Assembly (NCBI GenBank): GCA_031266275.1
Contig: JAISBI010000041.1
Coordinates: forward strand, 1 to 64,000
Direction of reading: 5' to 3'
Length of the DNA stretch: 64,000 nt
Source: Candidatus Nomurabacteria bacterium
GTDB lineage: Bacteria > Patescibacteriota > Saccharimonadia > Saccharimonadales > Saccharimonadaceae
Positions 1-8,613 of this stretch are shown here, piece by piece. Every line of letters begins with the position of its first letter. Position 1 is the first letter of the stretch. A program made the position numbers and the translations under genes. The notes beneath the pieces were generated by a model that saw nothing but the letters and a program-made list of their open reading frames with translations, was not told where the DNA came from and did not search any database.

Positions 1-1
1 A

Positions 2-2047
2 ACTTTCGACGATCCGAACAATAGTCGTACCTATTCTTTGCAAAATTATGTCAACTTCGACACATATAATCCAAGTATCTACAGAGCCGAACCAGGCGAC
101 AAACTTTGCACCGAATTGACTATTGGTGCGGATTGGGCTTATGCATCAGATATGTATGAGCAGAATAATGAGGCTGTTATCGAGCTGTTAGCAAAATCTG
201 GCGGTATCGGCGATCAAATTGATGCTTTAATAGAACAGGGAGCTCAAATCGAGGCCGCCGGAAATTATAAGTCAGAATTTGAAAAATTAGACGACGAAGA
301 AGATCAAGTGGAACGAGACATAATAACTTTACGTGAAGAGATACTCAACATGCAGCTAGGGATACCAACTTTAGAGAATCAGATATGGTCCTTAGAACGA
401 GAGATAGACAGGCTAAACAATAGCATAGGAACACAAGAAGAAAACGTGGAGAATTATACGTCACGGATCAATAGCTTGCACTCTACCATAAATATAGAGA
501 CTGATTGTCCCATCGTTACGGCCAGTGAAAGCTCATTAAACGATACACAGAAGACCCGCTTGGAGGCTTTGAAAAACTTGATATATGCCGGTGGCGTGAA
601 TCTCCTTAAAACTTATTGTGGGAGATTATCGACTGCGCAAAATAACTTGGATAATTACCGAGCAACCTTAGCGACTAAGCAAGCAGAAAAAGACGAAAAT
701 GATAGAAAAATAGCAGAATATAAGGCCTTACTGCCAGTGAGGCAAACCACACTTTATGAAAAAATTGACAGATTAGCTCAGATACCTAGCGCTCGCGCTG
801 AACTATCCAATGCACTAGACCCTGCGCTAGCCGCCATTAATGCGCAAATTGATGCGCTAATGGCACAAGTACTAAGCTTTGTAAGCACTCAAGTGGCCAG
901 CTATACATCAAGCGCTTGTACCACCATGATTAAAACTTCCAACCTGCAACTCTTCGGCTCCAACTCTTGGAGCGGCGGCAACTATGGCACGACCTGTAAC
1001 AGGGATGCTGCACTGAGTGGTGGTTTCGAGGGCAAAGTGTCCAAAAGATTATCCGGCTCGTGGAGTCAATATGGGCTATTGTCAACCGGAGATATATCAA
1101 ATTTTGGTAGCGGAGGGCACATAGACGATAAACTCGCCAACTCTATTTTTGCCAACGCTAACGCTTCAGGCGGTATTGGCGACTTGACGCAGCTTGGTCG
1201 CTATACCGGGTCTCATTGTATAACCGATGTATATGATTATTACAACAGGCAGATAACCGATAATTCGGGAAAGGTCACCCACATAGAGCACGAGATACTT
1301 GGATCCAATGATTGGTCAATCTATAGGCCCGGCACCTTCACAATCGATGTAAGCAAGCTGGACAAAAATAAATGGGAAGAACTAGGAGAGGACGGCCTGC
1401 AAAGGTATGACATCTACAAGGTCGAGAATGACGTATTACTAAATAGCACTAGTATGCCTAGCGGCAGGGATATTATCTTGCTGGTGGACGGGGACGTTAC
1501 TATCACTGGAGATATAAAAACTAAAAATAGTACCTTCGGCACTATTTACGACATTCCGCAGTTCACTTTGGCAGTAACGGGCAATATCATAGTAGAGCCG
1601 ACCGTACACGAGATATATGGAGTTTATGCGGCGCACGATCGCAGTGCTGCTGACGGCAAAGCTGGCGGAGTATTTTATGATTGTGGCCTCATTGACGAGA
1701 ACGAAGCTAAAAGCACTCTCAAATTCAGATATAGTGGTCTATGCTCGGATTATAGGAGTGAAATAGGAAACTCTGCATATCCCAGCCCCCCCTTCACGTA
1801 CTACCAACCAAATAATGGCAGCCTAGCTTTAGCCGCGCAAAATGTCGGTCTGACAGTCAATGGAGCCATCGTAGCTGACGGGACACGCTTCCACAGGACT
1901 AATGGAGTGGAGAGCATCCATGATGCGACACCGGCTGAGCGTGTTCGCTATACACCGCTGATATACTTACAGGAATGGGCTTACCGGAACAGAATACAGA
2001 ATGAGATGAAGACTACACTTTATCGGGAGATTGCGCCGAGGTATTGA
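2..2047 (+). CDS. Large cell-surface protein, C-terminal part (5' end outside window)
   Basis: The reading frame is open to the left edge, so the first TTG at 38 is probably internal and the gene starts upstream. About 681 residues are visible. Roughly residues 55-255 are a charged, heptad-like coiled coil (repeated E/K/L/I with DQVERD, LEREIDRL). The remaining ~370 residues are clearly paralogous to the C-terminus of the giant protein at 42834-48044: both share NLQLFGSNSWSGG, the segment around GLLSTGDISNFGSGG, DYYNRQIT, FTLAVTGNIIVEPTVHEIYG and the final LYREIAPRY. The paralogue lacks the coiled coil. I infer an exported or surface-displayed protein; its function is unknown. Gly/Ser/Asn/Tyr-rich composition fits a secreted beta-rich domain. 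Confidence 0.8.
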   Translation, partial: TFDDPNNSRTYSLQNYVNFDTYNPSIYRAEPGDKLCTELTIGADWAYASDMYEQNNEAVIELLAKSGGIGDQIDALIEQGAQIEAAGNYKSEFEKLDDEEDQVERDIITLREEILNMQLGIPTLENQIWSLEREIDRLNNSIGTQEENVENYTSRINSLHSTINIETDCPIVTASESSLNDTQKTRLEALKNLIYAGGVNLLKTYCGRLSTAQNNLDNYRATLATKQAEKDENDRKIAEYKALLPVRQTTLYEKIDRLAQIPSARAELSNALDPALAAINAQIDALMAQVLSFVSTQVASYTSSACTTMIKTSNLQLFGSNSWSGGNYGTTCNRDAALSGGFEGKVSKRLSGSWSQYGLLSTGDISNFGSGGHIDDKLANSIFANANASGGIGDLTQLGRYTGSHCITDVYDYYNRQITDNSGKVTHIEHEILGSNDWSIYRPGTFTIDVSKLDKNKWEELGEDGLQRYDIYKVENDVLLNSTSMPSGRDIILLVDGDVTITGDIKTKNSTFGTIYDIPQFTLAVTGNIIVEPTVHEIYGVYAAHDRSAADGKAGGVFYDCGLIDENEAKSTLKFRYSGLCSDYRSEIGNSAYPSPPFTYYQPNNGSLALAAQNVGLTVNGAIVADGTRFHRTNGVESIHDATPAERVRYTPLIYLQEWAYRNRIQNEMKTTLYREIAPRY

Positions 2048-2088
2048 TTCATAAAACCGCGTGGCCCCCAGACGAAATTCATGAACGC

Positions 2089-2120
2089 TTGATGTTGTCA
2101 TTAGAAAAGTATATACTTTT
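2089..2120 (+). promoter_or_regulatory. Promoter with overlapping perfect palindrome, upstream of the biosynthetic operon
   Basis: TTGATG (2089-2094), a 17-bp spacer and TATACT (2112-2117) form a good -35/-10 pair. The -10 lies inside a perfect 16-bp palindrome, AAAAGTATATACTTTT (2105-2120), a natural position for a repressor operator. The first gene starts at 2161 behind AAGGAG. Regulator unknown. Confidence 0.6.
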
Positions 2121-2160
2121 AAAGAATCTTTGATGAGTGTATCATCTAAGGAGAGTTGCT

Positions 2161-3285
2161 ATGGAGCTTTTTGAAAAATTATCTAGAAAATTCGCGCTAT
2201 TTTTATATAAAACATTCTTTAGAGTTTTGGCGTTTTTGAGTAAAATATCATATCGTTGCGAAGCGAGAAAATTATACCTGAAGAAAGGAGACTCTCTTAC
2301 GAGAAATCAGACGAGACAAATCAAGCGCTATTGGAATCGGTATACTAAAGACTTCGATATATCGTTTCATAAATACTATATAAAAAGAACAGGCAAATTT
2401 GACGTAAGATTCATTCCGGACGATTTGTTCGCGGCCTATATCGACCCCTATTTAAATAATCGTGAGATAGAAAGCGGGGTAGCCGACAAAAACTACTTTG
2501 ATATGTATTTAAAAGGTTTCAAAATGCCGAAGACATATGTACATTTAATTAACGGCCAGTATTTAGATAATGATTACAAGATTATAACTTTTAAAAAAGC
2601 TTGTGATATCCTTGTGAAAGAGGACCGGTTTATAGTTAAGCCCAGCATGGTTTCTTATGGCGGGAAAAACATTAAGCTTTTTAAAAATGTAAAATTTAGC
2701 GAGATTAAAAAATATCTAGATAGCGATATTTCTGATAATTTAATATTTCAAGAGGCAGTGGAGCAAAGCTCCGTAACTGCAAAGCTGCATCCTGACTCAG
2801 TAAACACCATCCGGATAATGACCCTGATGATAAACGGTGATATCAAAACTCTTCATTCAAGCTTCAGGATTGGTGTCGGCGATGCCGTGGTTGATAACGC
2901 CAGCTCTGGTGGGATTTATTGTGGTATTAATGACGATAATACGCTCACAAACTATGCGTGTGATGCGTTTGGTAAAAAGTTTAACAGACACCCCGACGGC
3001 GGCAAGTTTGGAGATTTGGACTTCATATTTATGGACAAGGTACGTGAAACAGTAAAAGCTGCCGCGCAACGATTTCCGCATTTCAGGCTAATAGGCTGGG
3101 ATATCGCCATTGATAAAAAAGATGAACCAATAATAATAGAAGCCAACCTTACTATGAGTGGGCTAGATGTTATTCAGACGATTTGCGGCCCTGTCTTTAG
3201 AGAATATACAGAAGACGTTCTCGATGAAGTGTTTAGGAACGCGACCAAAAGGGAGCCCTATATTGACATAAATCAATTTATTTAG
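2161..3285 (+). CDS. ATP-grasp ligase, sugar-transfer-associated (ATPgrasp_ST-like) family
   Basis: First gene of a six-gene operon; 374 residues from ATG 2161, chosen over GTG 2137 because AAGGAG sits 7 nt upstream. The C-terminal two thirds read as an ATP-grasp fold: a lysine-containing beta-strand (RFIVKPSMVSYGGKNI), FQEAVEQ, HPDSVNTIRIMTL, an ASSGG loop, and a late metal-binding strand IEANLTMSGLD. This matches the ATPgrasp_ST type often found in polysaccharide or peptide-modification loci. Such enzymes activate a carboxylate as acyl phosphate and join it to an amine or hydroxyl. Substrates cannot be read from sequence. The basic N-terminus with hydrophobic stretches may associate with membrane. 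Codon use is AT-rich compared with the genes from 9.7 kb on. Confidence 0.7.
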   Translation: MELFEKLSRKFALFLYKTFFRVLAFLSKISYRCEARKLYLKKGDSLTRNQTRQIKRYWNRYTKDFDISFHKYYIKRTGKFDVRFIPDDLFAAYIDPYLNNREIESGVADKNYFDMYLKGFKMPKTYVHLINGQYLDNDYKIITFKKACDILVKEDRFIVKPSMVSYGGKNIKLFKNVKFSEIKKYLDSDISDNLIFQEAVEQSSVTAKLHPDSVNTIRIMTLMINGDIKTLHSSFRIGVGDAVVDNASSGGIYCGINDDNTLTNYACDAFGKKFNRHPDGGKFGDLDFIFMDKVRETVKAAAQRFPHFRLIGWDIAIDKKDEPIIIEANLTMSGLDVIQTICGPVFREYTEDVLDEVFRNATKREPYIDINQFI

Positions 3286-3322
3286 TAATATAGTGCCGAT
3301 ATATACATGATGAGTAGATATT

Positions 3323-4603
3323 ATGAGTTATCTAAAAGTAAAACAAGCGCCTTGTGTAATTGTTGATAGTTTTATAGCAGACAATGATGTGTTTTCTCTT
3401 TTTGACACCCCCATCAATATCCTTTTTCTAGATGCTTTTATAGATAATATCACCAAGTTTAAAAATATTTTTGAGCGATTTTCAATGCCTAATAACATCT
3501 TCTTTTCATGTAAAGCGAATAAGAGCCTAGCATTCTTAAAATTTGCAACAAAAAACGGCTGCGGCATAGAGGTTTCAAGCTACTATGAGTTAATAGATGC
3601 ACTAAAATATACTAATAAAATAATAGCTTCAGGCCCCGCCAAAAATGTTGAATACCTTAATTTAGCGATAAACAACGAAGTGGCCATTTCGGTGGACGAT
3701 ATTAAGGAGTTGGAAGAAATCATAAAATTAAACTCAGAAGTTGCAGTTTTACTGAGAATATCTGATCTGCTTAACATAACAAGCAGATTTGGCATTGGCA
3801 TCTCCCAGATAGATGCGTGCTTGAAACTGATTAAAAATAGCAAGATAAAATTATTGGGCTTTTCGTTTCATATCAACGGCTACAATCTAGATGATAGAGT
3901 AAGCGCCATAATTAAATTGCTGACAATCATAAAAGACAAAGACCTTGAAATAAAGTACATAGACATCGGAGGAGGGCTCCCAGTAAATTACTGTTCAAAA
4001 CGAGATTACGATAACTTCATCAAGAATAACAATGAGCGCCTGTACTTTAAAAATAGAAAAATAAGTAGCTTCTACCCTTATTACAGTGAGACAGCAGGTG
4101 AGCAGGCATTGTCTTATATTTTAGAAAAAGTAAACAACAAACTGGACGGGATAGAAATAATAGTTGAACCAGGAAGGAGCTTGTTGAATAATTGCGGAAT
4201 CAGTATTTACAAGGTAGAATATCTAAAAAATTTGCCTAGCGGCGACAATCTCGTGGTAACGAACGGAAATATTAATTGCTTATCAGAACAATGGTTCAAC
4301 ACAGATTATTTGATAGAGCCTGAATTATTTAAAAGAGAAAAAACCAAAAAGTTAAGCCTACCAATATTCGCTAGTGTAGCTGGTAACCTATGTCTAGAGC
4401 AAGATATGCTGACTTGGAGAAAAATAAAATTTGACTACCTGCCGGAAAATGGGGACTATCTAATATATTACAATACAGCCGGTTACCAGATGGACTCTAA
4501 TGAAAGCACTTTTCATAAAATACCATTGGTGCAAAAAATGGTTGTCAAAAAAGCAGGAAAAGGTTATAAAATAAAAAAGGATGCGGATTATGATTGTAAA
4601 TGA
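3323..4603 (+). CDS. PLP-dependent fold-type III decarboxylase (DAP/ornithine decarboxylase-like)
   Basis: 426 residues. It has the alanine-racemase-fold signatures of group IV decarboxylases: the PLP Schiff-base lysine in SCKANK (Lys64), GPAK near 104-107, the PLP-stacking histidine in GFSFHINGY (His183), the phosphate loop DIGGGLP (214-220), EPGRSL (282-287), and a C-terminal Cys-containing GNLCLEQDML matching the C-x-x-x-D active-site motif donated across the dimer. The family decarboxylates meso-diaminopimelate, ornithine, lysine, arginine or citryl-diaminopropionate (SbnH). Lineage members usually lack lysine biosynthesis and no other DAP-pathway gene is here, so a specialised amine-producing role is more likely than lysine synthesis (inference). 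The stop overlaps the next gene. Confidence 0.8.
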   Translation: MSYLKVKQAPCVIVDSFIADNDVFSLFDTPINILFLDAFIDNITKFKNIFERFSMPNNIFFSCKANKSLAFLKFATKNGCGIEVSSYYELIDALKYTNKIIASGPAKNVEYLNLAINNEVAISVDDIKELEEIIKLNSEVAVLLRISDLLNITSRFGIGISQIDACLKLIKNSKIKLLGFSFHINGYNLDDRVSAIIKLLTIIKDKDLEIKYIDIGGGLPVNYCSKRDYDNFIKNNNERLYFKNRKISSFYPYYSETAGEQALSYILEKVNNKLDGIEIIVEPGRSLLNNCGISIYKVEYLKNLPSGDNLVVTNGNINCLSEQWFNTDYLIEPELFKREKTKKLSLPIFASVAGNLCLEQDMLTWRKIKFDYLPENGDYLIYYNTAGYQMDSNESTFHKIPLVQKMVVKKAGKGYKIKKDADYDCK

Positions 4604-5579
4604 AATAACGGGCCTAATCGGCAACACTCCTATGCTGAAATTGAAAATGAAAAATAATAAATGGCATGTGTTTTTGAAGTTAGAAAAATTTAATCCAGGT
4701 CAAAGTATGAAAGACAGGATGGCTTTGAATATGATAGAGGAGGCAGAGAGAAACGGGGAGTTAAGACCAGATGGAACAATAGTAGAGTCTTCGAGTGGTA
4801 ACACTGCCATAGGGCTAGCTATCATATCGGCCGCCAAAGGCTATAGGTTTATAGCAATAGTAGACCATCACGCTTCAATCGAAAAAATCGACATGATTAA
4901 GGCTTACGGTGGAGAGATAGTCATCGTAGAAAATGATAAAAAAGACGGAGAAATTGCAGTCGTGGAGCGGGAAGCAACAGCCAAAAAGATTGCAAAAGAA
5001 ATGCCAAATGCTTTCTACCCCAATCAGGCAGATAATGTAAACAATAGAAACGCATATATTGATACATTGGCAAAGGAGTTGATAGACGATTTAGGAGTGG
5101 TCAACGAGCTTTATGGGGCGATAGGGACGGGTGGCTCGGTTTGCGGTACGGCAATGGGGCTAAAAAAACTAAATAAAAATGCGACCATAAACGCGGTGGA
5201 GCCTGACGGGTCAATTATTTTCGGAGGGGAAGGCAAGCCATATTTTCAGTCTGGCACTGGGAATCCTAGCGATGCTGAAATACCCGACATCATAGATTAC
5301 GATATAATTGACAATAACTTTTATGCAACTGATAAAGAAGCTTTTAATACGTGCAGATATTTTGCTAAAAAATATGGAATTTTAATAGGCGGTTCGGCCG
5401 GAGGCGTTCTTTTCAAGGCGTTGGAAGATATAAACAAAAAATCCTCGTCCGGAAATGCAGTCGTCTTGCTATGTGACGGCGGTGAAAAATATTTGAATAA
5501 TATTTTTAATAATGAGTGGATGACTAGAAACAATCTACTCGATATGACTATAGAAGAAAAAATAAAGGAATGGATTTAG
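4590..5579 (+). CDS. Cysteine-synthase/SbnA-like PLP beta-replacement enzyme
   Basis: Fold-type II PLP enzyme of the O-acetylserine sulfhydrylase family, about 329 residues. ATG 4590 is preferred over 4581 because the AAGG-type SD at 4577-4581 is then ~8 nt away; either start overlaps the decarboxylase. Motifs: NTPMLKL, the PLP lysine in GQSMKDR (Lys41), the substrate loop SSSGNTAIGLA, the phosphate loop GTGGSVCGT and a late GGSAGG. The family adds a nucleophile to an O-activated serine: sulfide gives cysteine, an amine gives 2,3-diaminopropionate (SbnA type), hydroxyurea gives O-ureidoserine (DcsD type). Neighbouring decarboxylase and arginase-like genes favour a specialised product over cysteine; this is inference. 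Confidence 0.8.
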   Translation: MIVNEITGLIGNTPMLKLKMKNNKWHVFLKLEKFNPGQSMKDRMALNMIEEAERNGELRPDGTIVESSSGNTAIGLAIISAAKGYRFIAIVDHHASIEKIDMIKAYGGEIVIVENDKKDGEIAVVEREATAKKIAKEMPNAFYPNQADNVNNRNAYIDTLAKELIDDLGVVNELYGAIGTGGSVCGTAMGLKKLNKNATINAVEPDGSIIFGGEGKPYFQSGTGNPSDAEIPDIIDYDIIDNNFYATDKEAFNTCRYFAKKYGILIGGSAGGVLFKALEDINKKSSSGNAVVLLCDGGEKYLNNIFNNEWMTRNNLLDMTIEEKIKEWI

Positions 5580-5580
5580 G

Positions 5581-6552
5581 ATGGCAGGTAAAGAAGAATT
5601 AATATACTCGGGAATACCCACGTTTATGGGCGGCGATTTTATTAAAGAAAAGAGCATCAAAAATTACGACGTTGTATTTTTGGGCGTGCCCACAGATTAT
5701 GGTGCTTCATATAGATTGGGTGCAAAATACGCTCCGAGACAACTGCGAGAGTATTCCTTTTGGGATAGAGTCGACGGTTTGCCGATGTATGATTTAGATA
5801 ACGAAAGATATATCAAAACCAACAACTTGAAGATAGCCGACATAGGCGATATTGAAGTCAGCCCGACAAACCCAACTGAGAATCAAAACAACATAACTGA
5901 TATGGTATGTAAAATTACGAAAAACTCATTCCCCTTGATTTGCGGAGGCGATCACTGCATAACTTATGGGAGTTTTCGAGGATGCTACAAAGCGCTGAAA
6001 GAACAGTGCCCTGATTATGAAATTGGGATCATTCATTATGATGCTCATATGGATATTGAGCAAGATTACCTTAATATGCCTGACGTTTGGCACGGGAATA
6101 TTTTCCGAAAACTAATTGAAGATGGGTACCTAGAGGGAAAAAATCTTTATACGATAGGTCCAAGAGGTGTGGTCAATCGTAAATGGGTAGATTATTCTAA
6201 GGAAAACTGTATCAACCTTTATACGTCAAACAAAGTTAAAAAAGATGGCATAGAGAATGTTATGGAGCAAATTGCTGAAAGTAATAAAAAGAAAAAGATT
6301 AAATTCTACGTTACTTTTGACATTGACTGTATAGATATGTCTTATATATTTGGAACGGGTACACCGCAAAGTAACGGCTTGCCCGTCTACGATTGCGAAA
6401 TATCCTTGAGGGCATTAAGAAAACTTGATATAATTGGTTTTGACTTGGTCGAGTTAAATCCTAAGCTAGACGATTCGCATAGTTCTTTCGTCATAGCGGC
6501 AGAGCTACTATTTCATTTCCTTGCATTTGGCTTCAAAAGGAGAGCTATATGA
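5581..6552 (+). CDS. Arginase/agmatinase-family ureohydrolase
   Basis: 323 residues. All expected binuclear Mn ligands are present: His125 in CGGDHC, Asp154/His156/Asp158 in HYDAHMD, Asp247/Asp249 in FDIDCID, plus HGN at 171-173 and GTGTPQSNG in the agmatinase-like position. The usual proline after the second Asp motif (DP) is Met here. The family hydrolyses guanidino compounds (arginine, agmatine, guanidinobutyrate) to an amine plus urea; the D-cycloserine enzyme DcsB uses N-hydroxyarginine. Its start lies 1 nt after the previous stop and its end overlaps the next gene, so it is part of a tightly coupled operon. The exact guanidino substrate cannot be assigned. Confidence 0.85.
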   Translation: MAGKEELIYSGIPTFMGGDFIKEKSIKNYDVVFLGVPTDYGASYRLGAKYAPRQLREYSFWDRVDGLPMYDLDNERYIKTNNLKIADIGDIEVSPTNPTENQNNITDMVCKITKNSFPLICGGDHCITYGSFRGCYKALKEQCPDYEIGIIHYDAHMDIEQDYLNMPDVWHGNIFRKLIEDGYLEGKNLYTIGPRGVVNRKWVDYSKENCINLYTSNKVKKDGIENVMEQIAESNKKKKIKFYVTFDIDCIDMSYIFGTGTPQSNGLPVYDCEISLRALRKLDIIGFDLVELNPKLDDSHSSFVIAAELLFHFLAFGFKRRAI

Positions 6553-7520
6553 AAAAAATAGCAATTTTATATAACTTGAACAGAGGAAACTACGAATATG
6601 AAGCAGAGTTTGATTCCGAGCTCACGATAGACAGCATTCATAACGCATTAACGAATAATTATGACGTCAAAAAAATAGAAGCCGTAAAGGATTTTTCGTG
6701 GATAAAAGAGCTCAATAGATACAAGCCGGACTTAGTATTTAATGTTAGCGAAGGGTTTAATGGACCGGCAAGAGAATCAGTCTATGCAGCCATCTTGGAA
6801 CAATTTAATTATAATTATTCAGGGCCAGATAGCACTAACCTACTGATGTGCCACAATAAATTTTTAGTAAAAAGCTTAGTCAAAGATATCGTTTTAACTC
6901 CTTTTGGCTACTCGGTACAAAAGACTCAGGATGTAGAAAAATTAAGAAATATCAAATATCCAGTGATAGTAAAATTGAATTCAGAGGGCTCTAGCATGGG
7001 GCTAAACGGCAAATCTATCGTGAAAAATCCTAAAGGATTGAAAAAACAGATAAATTGGCTGTTAAATGAATATAAAAGAAATATAATGGTCGAAGAATAC
7101 GTCGACGGCGAAGACGTCAGTATGATTTATGTAGAAGGAATTGGCGCGATGGGACCATGTCTAGTAGACTGTGATTCGGAATTTTATGATTATGAAATGA
7201 AAACGGTAAAAGATTCAGATGTAAATATTTCGGTGGTTAAAGGCGATCATGCTAAGCTAAAAGAAACCACAATGAAGATTGCTAAAAGGCTAGATATTAA
7301 AGGCTATGCAAAAATGGATTTTAGATTAAGAAATGATAAGTATTATTTGATAGAAGTTAATGCGCAGGTCAGCTTTCACCCGACCGGAGAATTTATAACT
7401 TGCGCTAAAACTGATGATTATGATTTTAGTACCGTGATTAACCATATCGTATCTAATGCGCTAAAGAGTGATATCAAAAAAAATTCAGTAGGAATTAGTA
7501 ATAACGATGTTGATAGATAG
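6549..7520 (+). CDS. D-Ala-D-Ala-ligase-like ATP-grasp enzyme
   Basis: 323 residues, preceded by AAAGGAG and overlapping the previous stop by 4 nt. The layout is that of D-alanine-D-alanine ligase: N-terminal domain with VFNVSEG, central ATP-grasp with YPVIVKLNSEGSSMG, VEEYVDGEDVS, and a metal-binding end IEVNAQVSFHPTGEF (canonical ligases have VNtxPG). The altered end suggests a changed acceptor site. It could be an amino-acid ligase for the operon product or, as with DcsI of the cycloserine cluster, a resistance copy. A housekeeping Ddl role is less likely given the setting. The stop overlaps the downstream radical-SAM gene. Confidence 0.75.
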   Translation: MKKIAILYNLNRGNYEYEAEFDSELTIDSIHNALTNNYDVKKIEAVKDFSWIKELNRYKPDLVFNVSEGFNGPARESVYAAILEQFNYNYSGPDSTNLLMCHNKFLVKSLVKDIVLTPFGYSVQKTQDVEKLRNIKYPVIVKLNSEGSSMGLNGKSIVKNPKGLKKQINWLLNEYKRNIMVEEYVDGEDVSMIYVEGIGAMGPCLVDCDSEFYDYEMKTVKDSDVNISVVKGDHAKLKETTMKIAKRLDIKGYAKMDFRLRNDKYYLIEVNAQVSFHPTGEFITCAKTDDYDFSTVINHIVSNALKSDIKKNSVGISNNDVDR

Positions 7521-8577
7521 TGGATTAAAAAAAGATTACGAACGGCTAGTAGAGACTGAGTCGGTTCTCCCGATAAAAGTTTCAGATTTTTACCTCAAAA
7601 AAGTTAACGATGAAATAGAGCATATCGGAACGGGTGGTCCACTTTATAGGTCCGTATTACCGACTAAAGAACGTATCACACTTAAGGCCGACCATGAAAC
7701 AAGAGATTACGTCGAGGAAGATAAACATTTGCCTATCAACGGGGTCGATTATATAATGCAAAAATACGATGATAGGGTTTTAGAGATGATAACAGACACA
7801 TGTTTTGCCCATTGTCAATACTGCTTCAGAACCTACAACTTAGCGAGGTTCCAAAATTCTAACTCAAAAGAGACTATCAAAAATAAGGTGTCAGTGTTAA
7901 AAGAATATTTATCTAAAAACAAAAAAATATCAGAGGTAATTCTGTCCGGTGGAGACCCCTTAAGTATTGGCTACGATAATTTATCTTGTGCTCTGAGGGG
8001 ATTAAAAGATTACAATACCAGAATCCACACTCGAGCGATTGTTTATCAGCCGGAAGTGTTTAGCGAAGAAACTATAGACTTGCTAAAAGAAAATGATACA
8101 CGCTTGGTCTTTCACATAAATCATCCGTATGAAATATGTGACGTGGTGGAAGAGAAAATCAGGCTGTTGGGTAAAAGTGGGATAAGGCTGTATTCTCAAT
8201 TTCCATTACTTCGAGGGATAAATGACAACCACGTTGTGCTCAATCAATTATTATCGAGAATGGACGACTTACGCATACGTCCTTTGTCCATATTTATCCC
8301 AGACCCTATTTCTTACGGCGCCTCATTTAGAGTTAATTTCAAAAGGGTAGTTCAAATAATGAATGACTTGAATTGGAGCACTCCGTCATGGGTTAATTCG
8401 ACTAGATTCGTAATGGATACGACCATAGGTAAAGTGAGGCATGAGAATATCAAAGAATGGGATGGGGATTGCATAATCTTTGCTAGAGACGGCAAAGAAG
8501 TAAAATATTATGATATTAACGAAGCATTAGATGCCCCGTCGGACATCGAAACTCTGTTATGGAGGGATAATCTATGA
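7507..8577 (+). CDS. Lysine/arginine 2,3-aminomutase-like radical SAM enzyme
   Basis: 356 residues of the KamA family. The [4Fe-4S] motif C-x3-C-x2-C (Cys99, Cys103, Cys106 in CFAHCQYCFR) is followed by SGGDPL for SAM binding. KamA homologues convert L-lysine to L-beta-lysine using PLP and a 5'-deoxyadenosyl radical; relatives use arginine, glutamate, or EF-P lysine (EpmB). Acidic residues in FIPDP and FVMDTTIG sit about where lysine 2,3-aminomutase has its substrate-binding aspartates, hinting at a basic substrate; this is by eye, without alignment. Last gene of the operon, overlapping the ligase by 14 nt. No EpmA or EF-P gene is nearby, so EF-P modification is not supported. Confidence 0.8.
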   Translation: MLIDSGLKKDYERLVETESVLPIKVSDFYLKKVNDEIEHIGTGGPLYRSVLPTKERITLKADHETRDYVEEDKHLPINGVDYIMQKYDDRVLEMITDTCFAHCQYCFRTYNLARFQNSNSKETIKNKVSVLKEYLSKNKKISEVILSGGDPLSIGYDNLSCALRGLKDYNTRIHTRAIVYQPEVFSEETIDLLKENDTRLVFHINHPYEICDVVEEKIRLLGKSGIRLYSQFPLLRGINDNHVVLNQLLSRMDDLRIRPLSIFIPDPISYGASFRVNFKRVVQIMNDLNWSTPSWVNSTRFVMDTTIGKVRHENIKEWDGDCIIFARDGKEVKYYDINEALDAPSDIETLLWRDNL

Positions 8578-8613
8578 ATATCAGCCACCTAGATTTTAAT
8601 AGAAAGGGATTAA

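Noticed and set aside
3323-4603. Housekeeping LysA (lysine biosynthesis)
   Set aside because: No other DAP-pathway genes and an operon of specialised enzymes; kept as a general fold-III decarboxylase.
7507-8577. EpmB-type EF-P lysine modification as the role of the KamA-like gene
   Set aside because: No EpmA or EF-P gene nearby; operon partners point to small-molecule synthesis.
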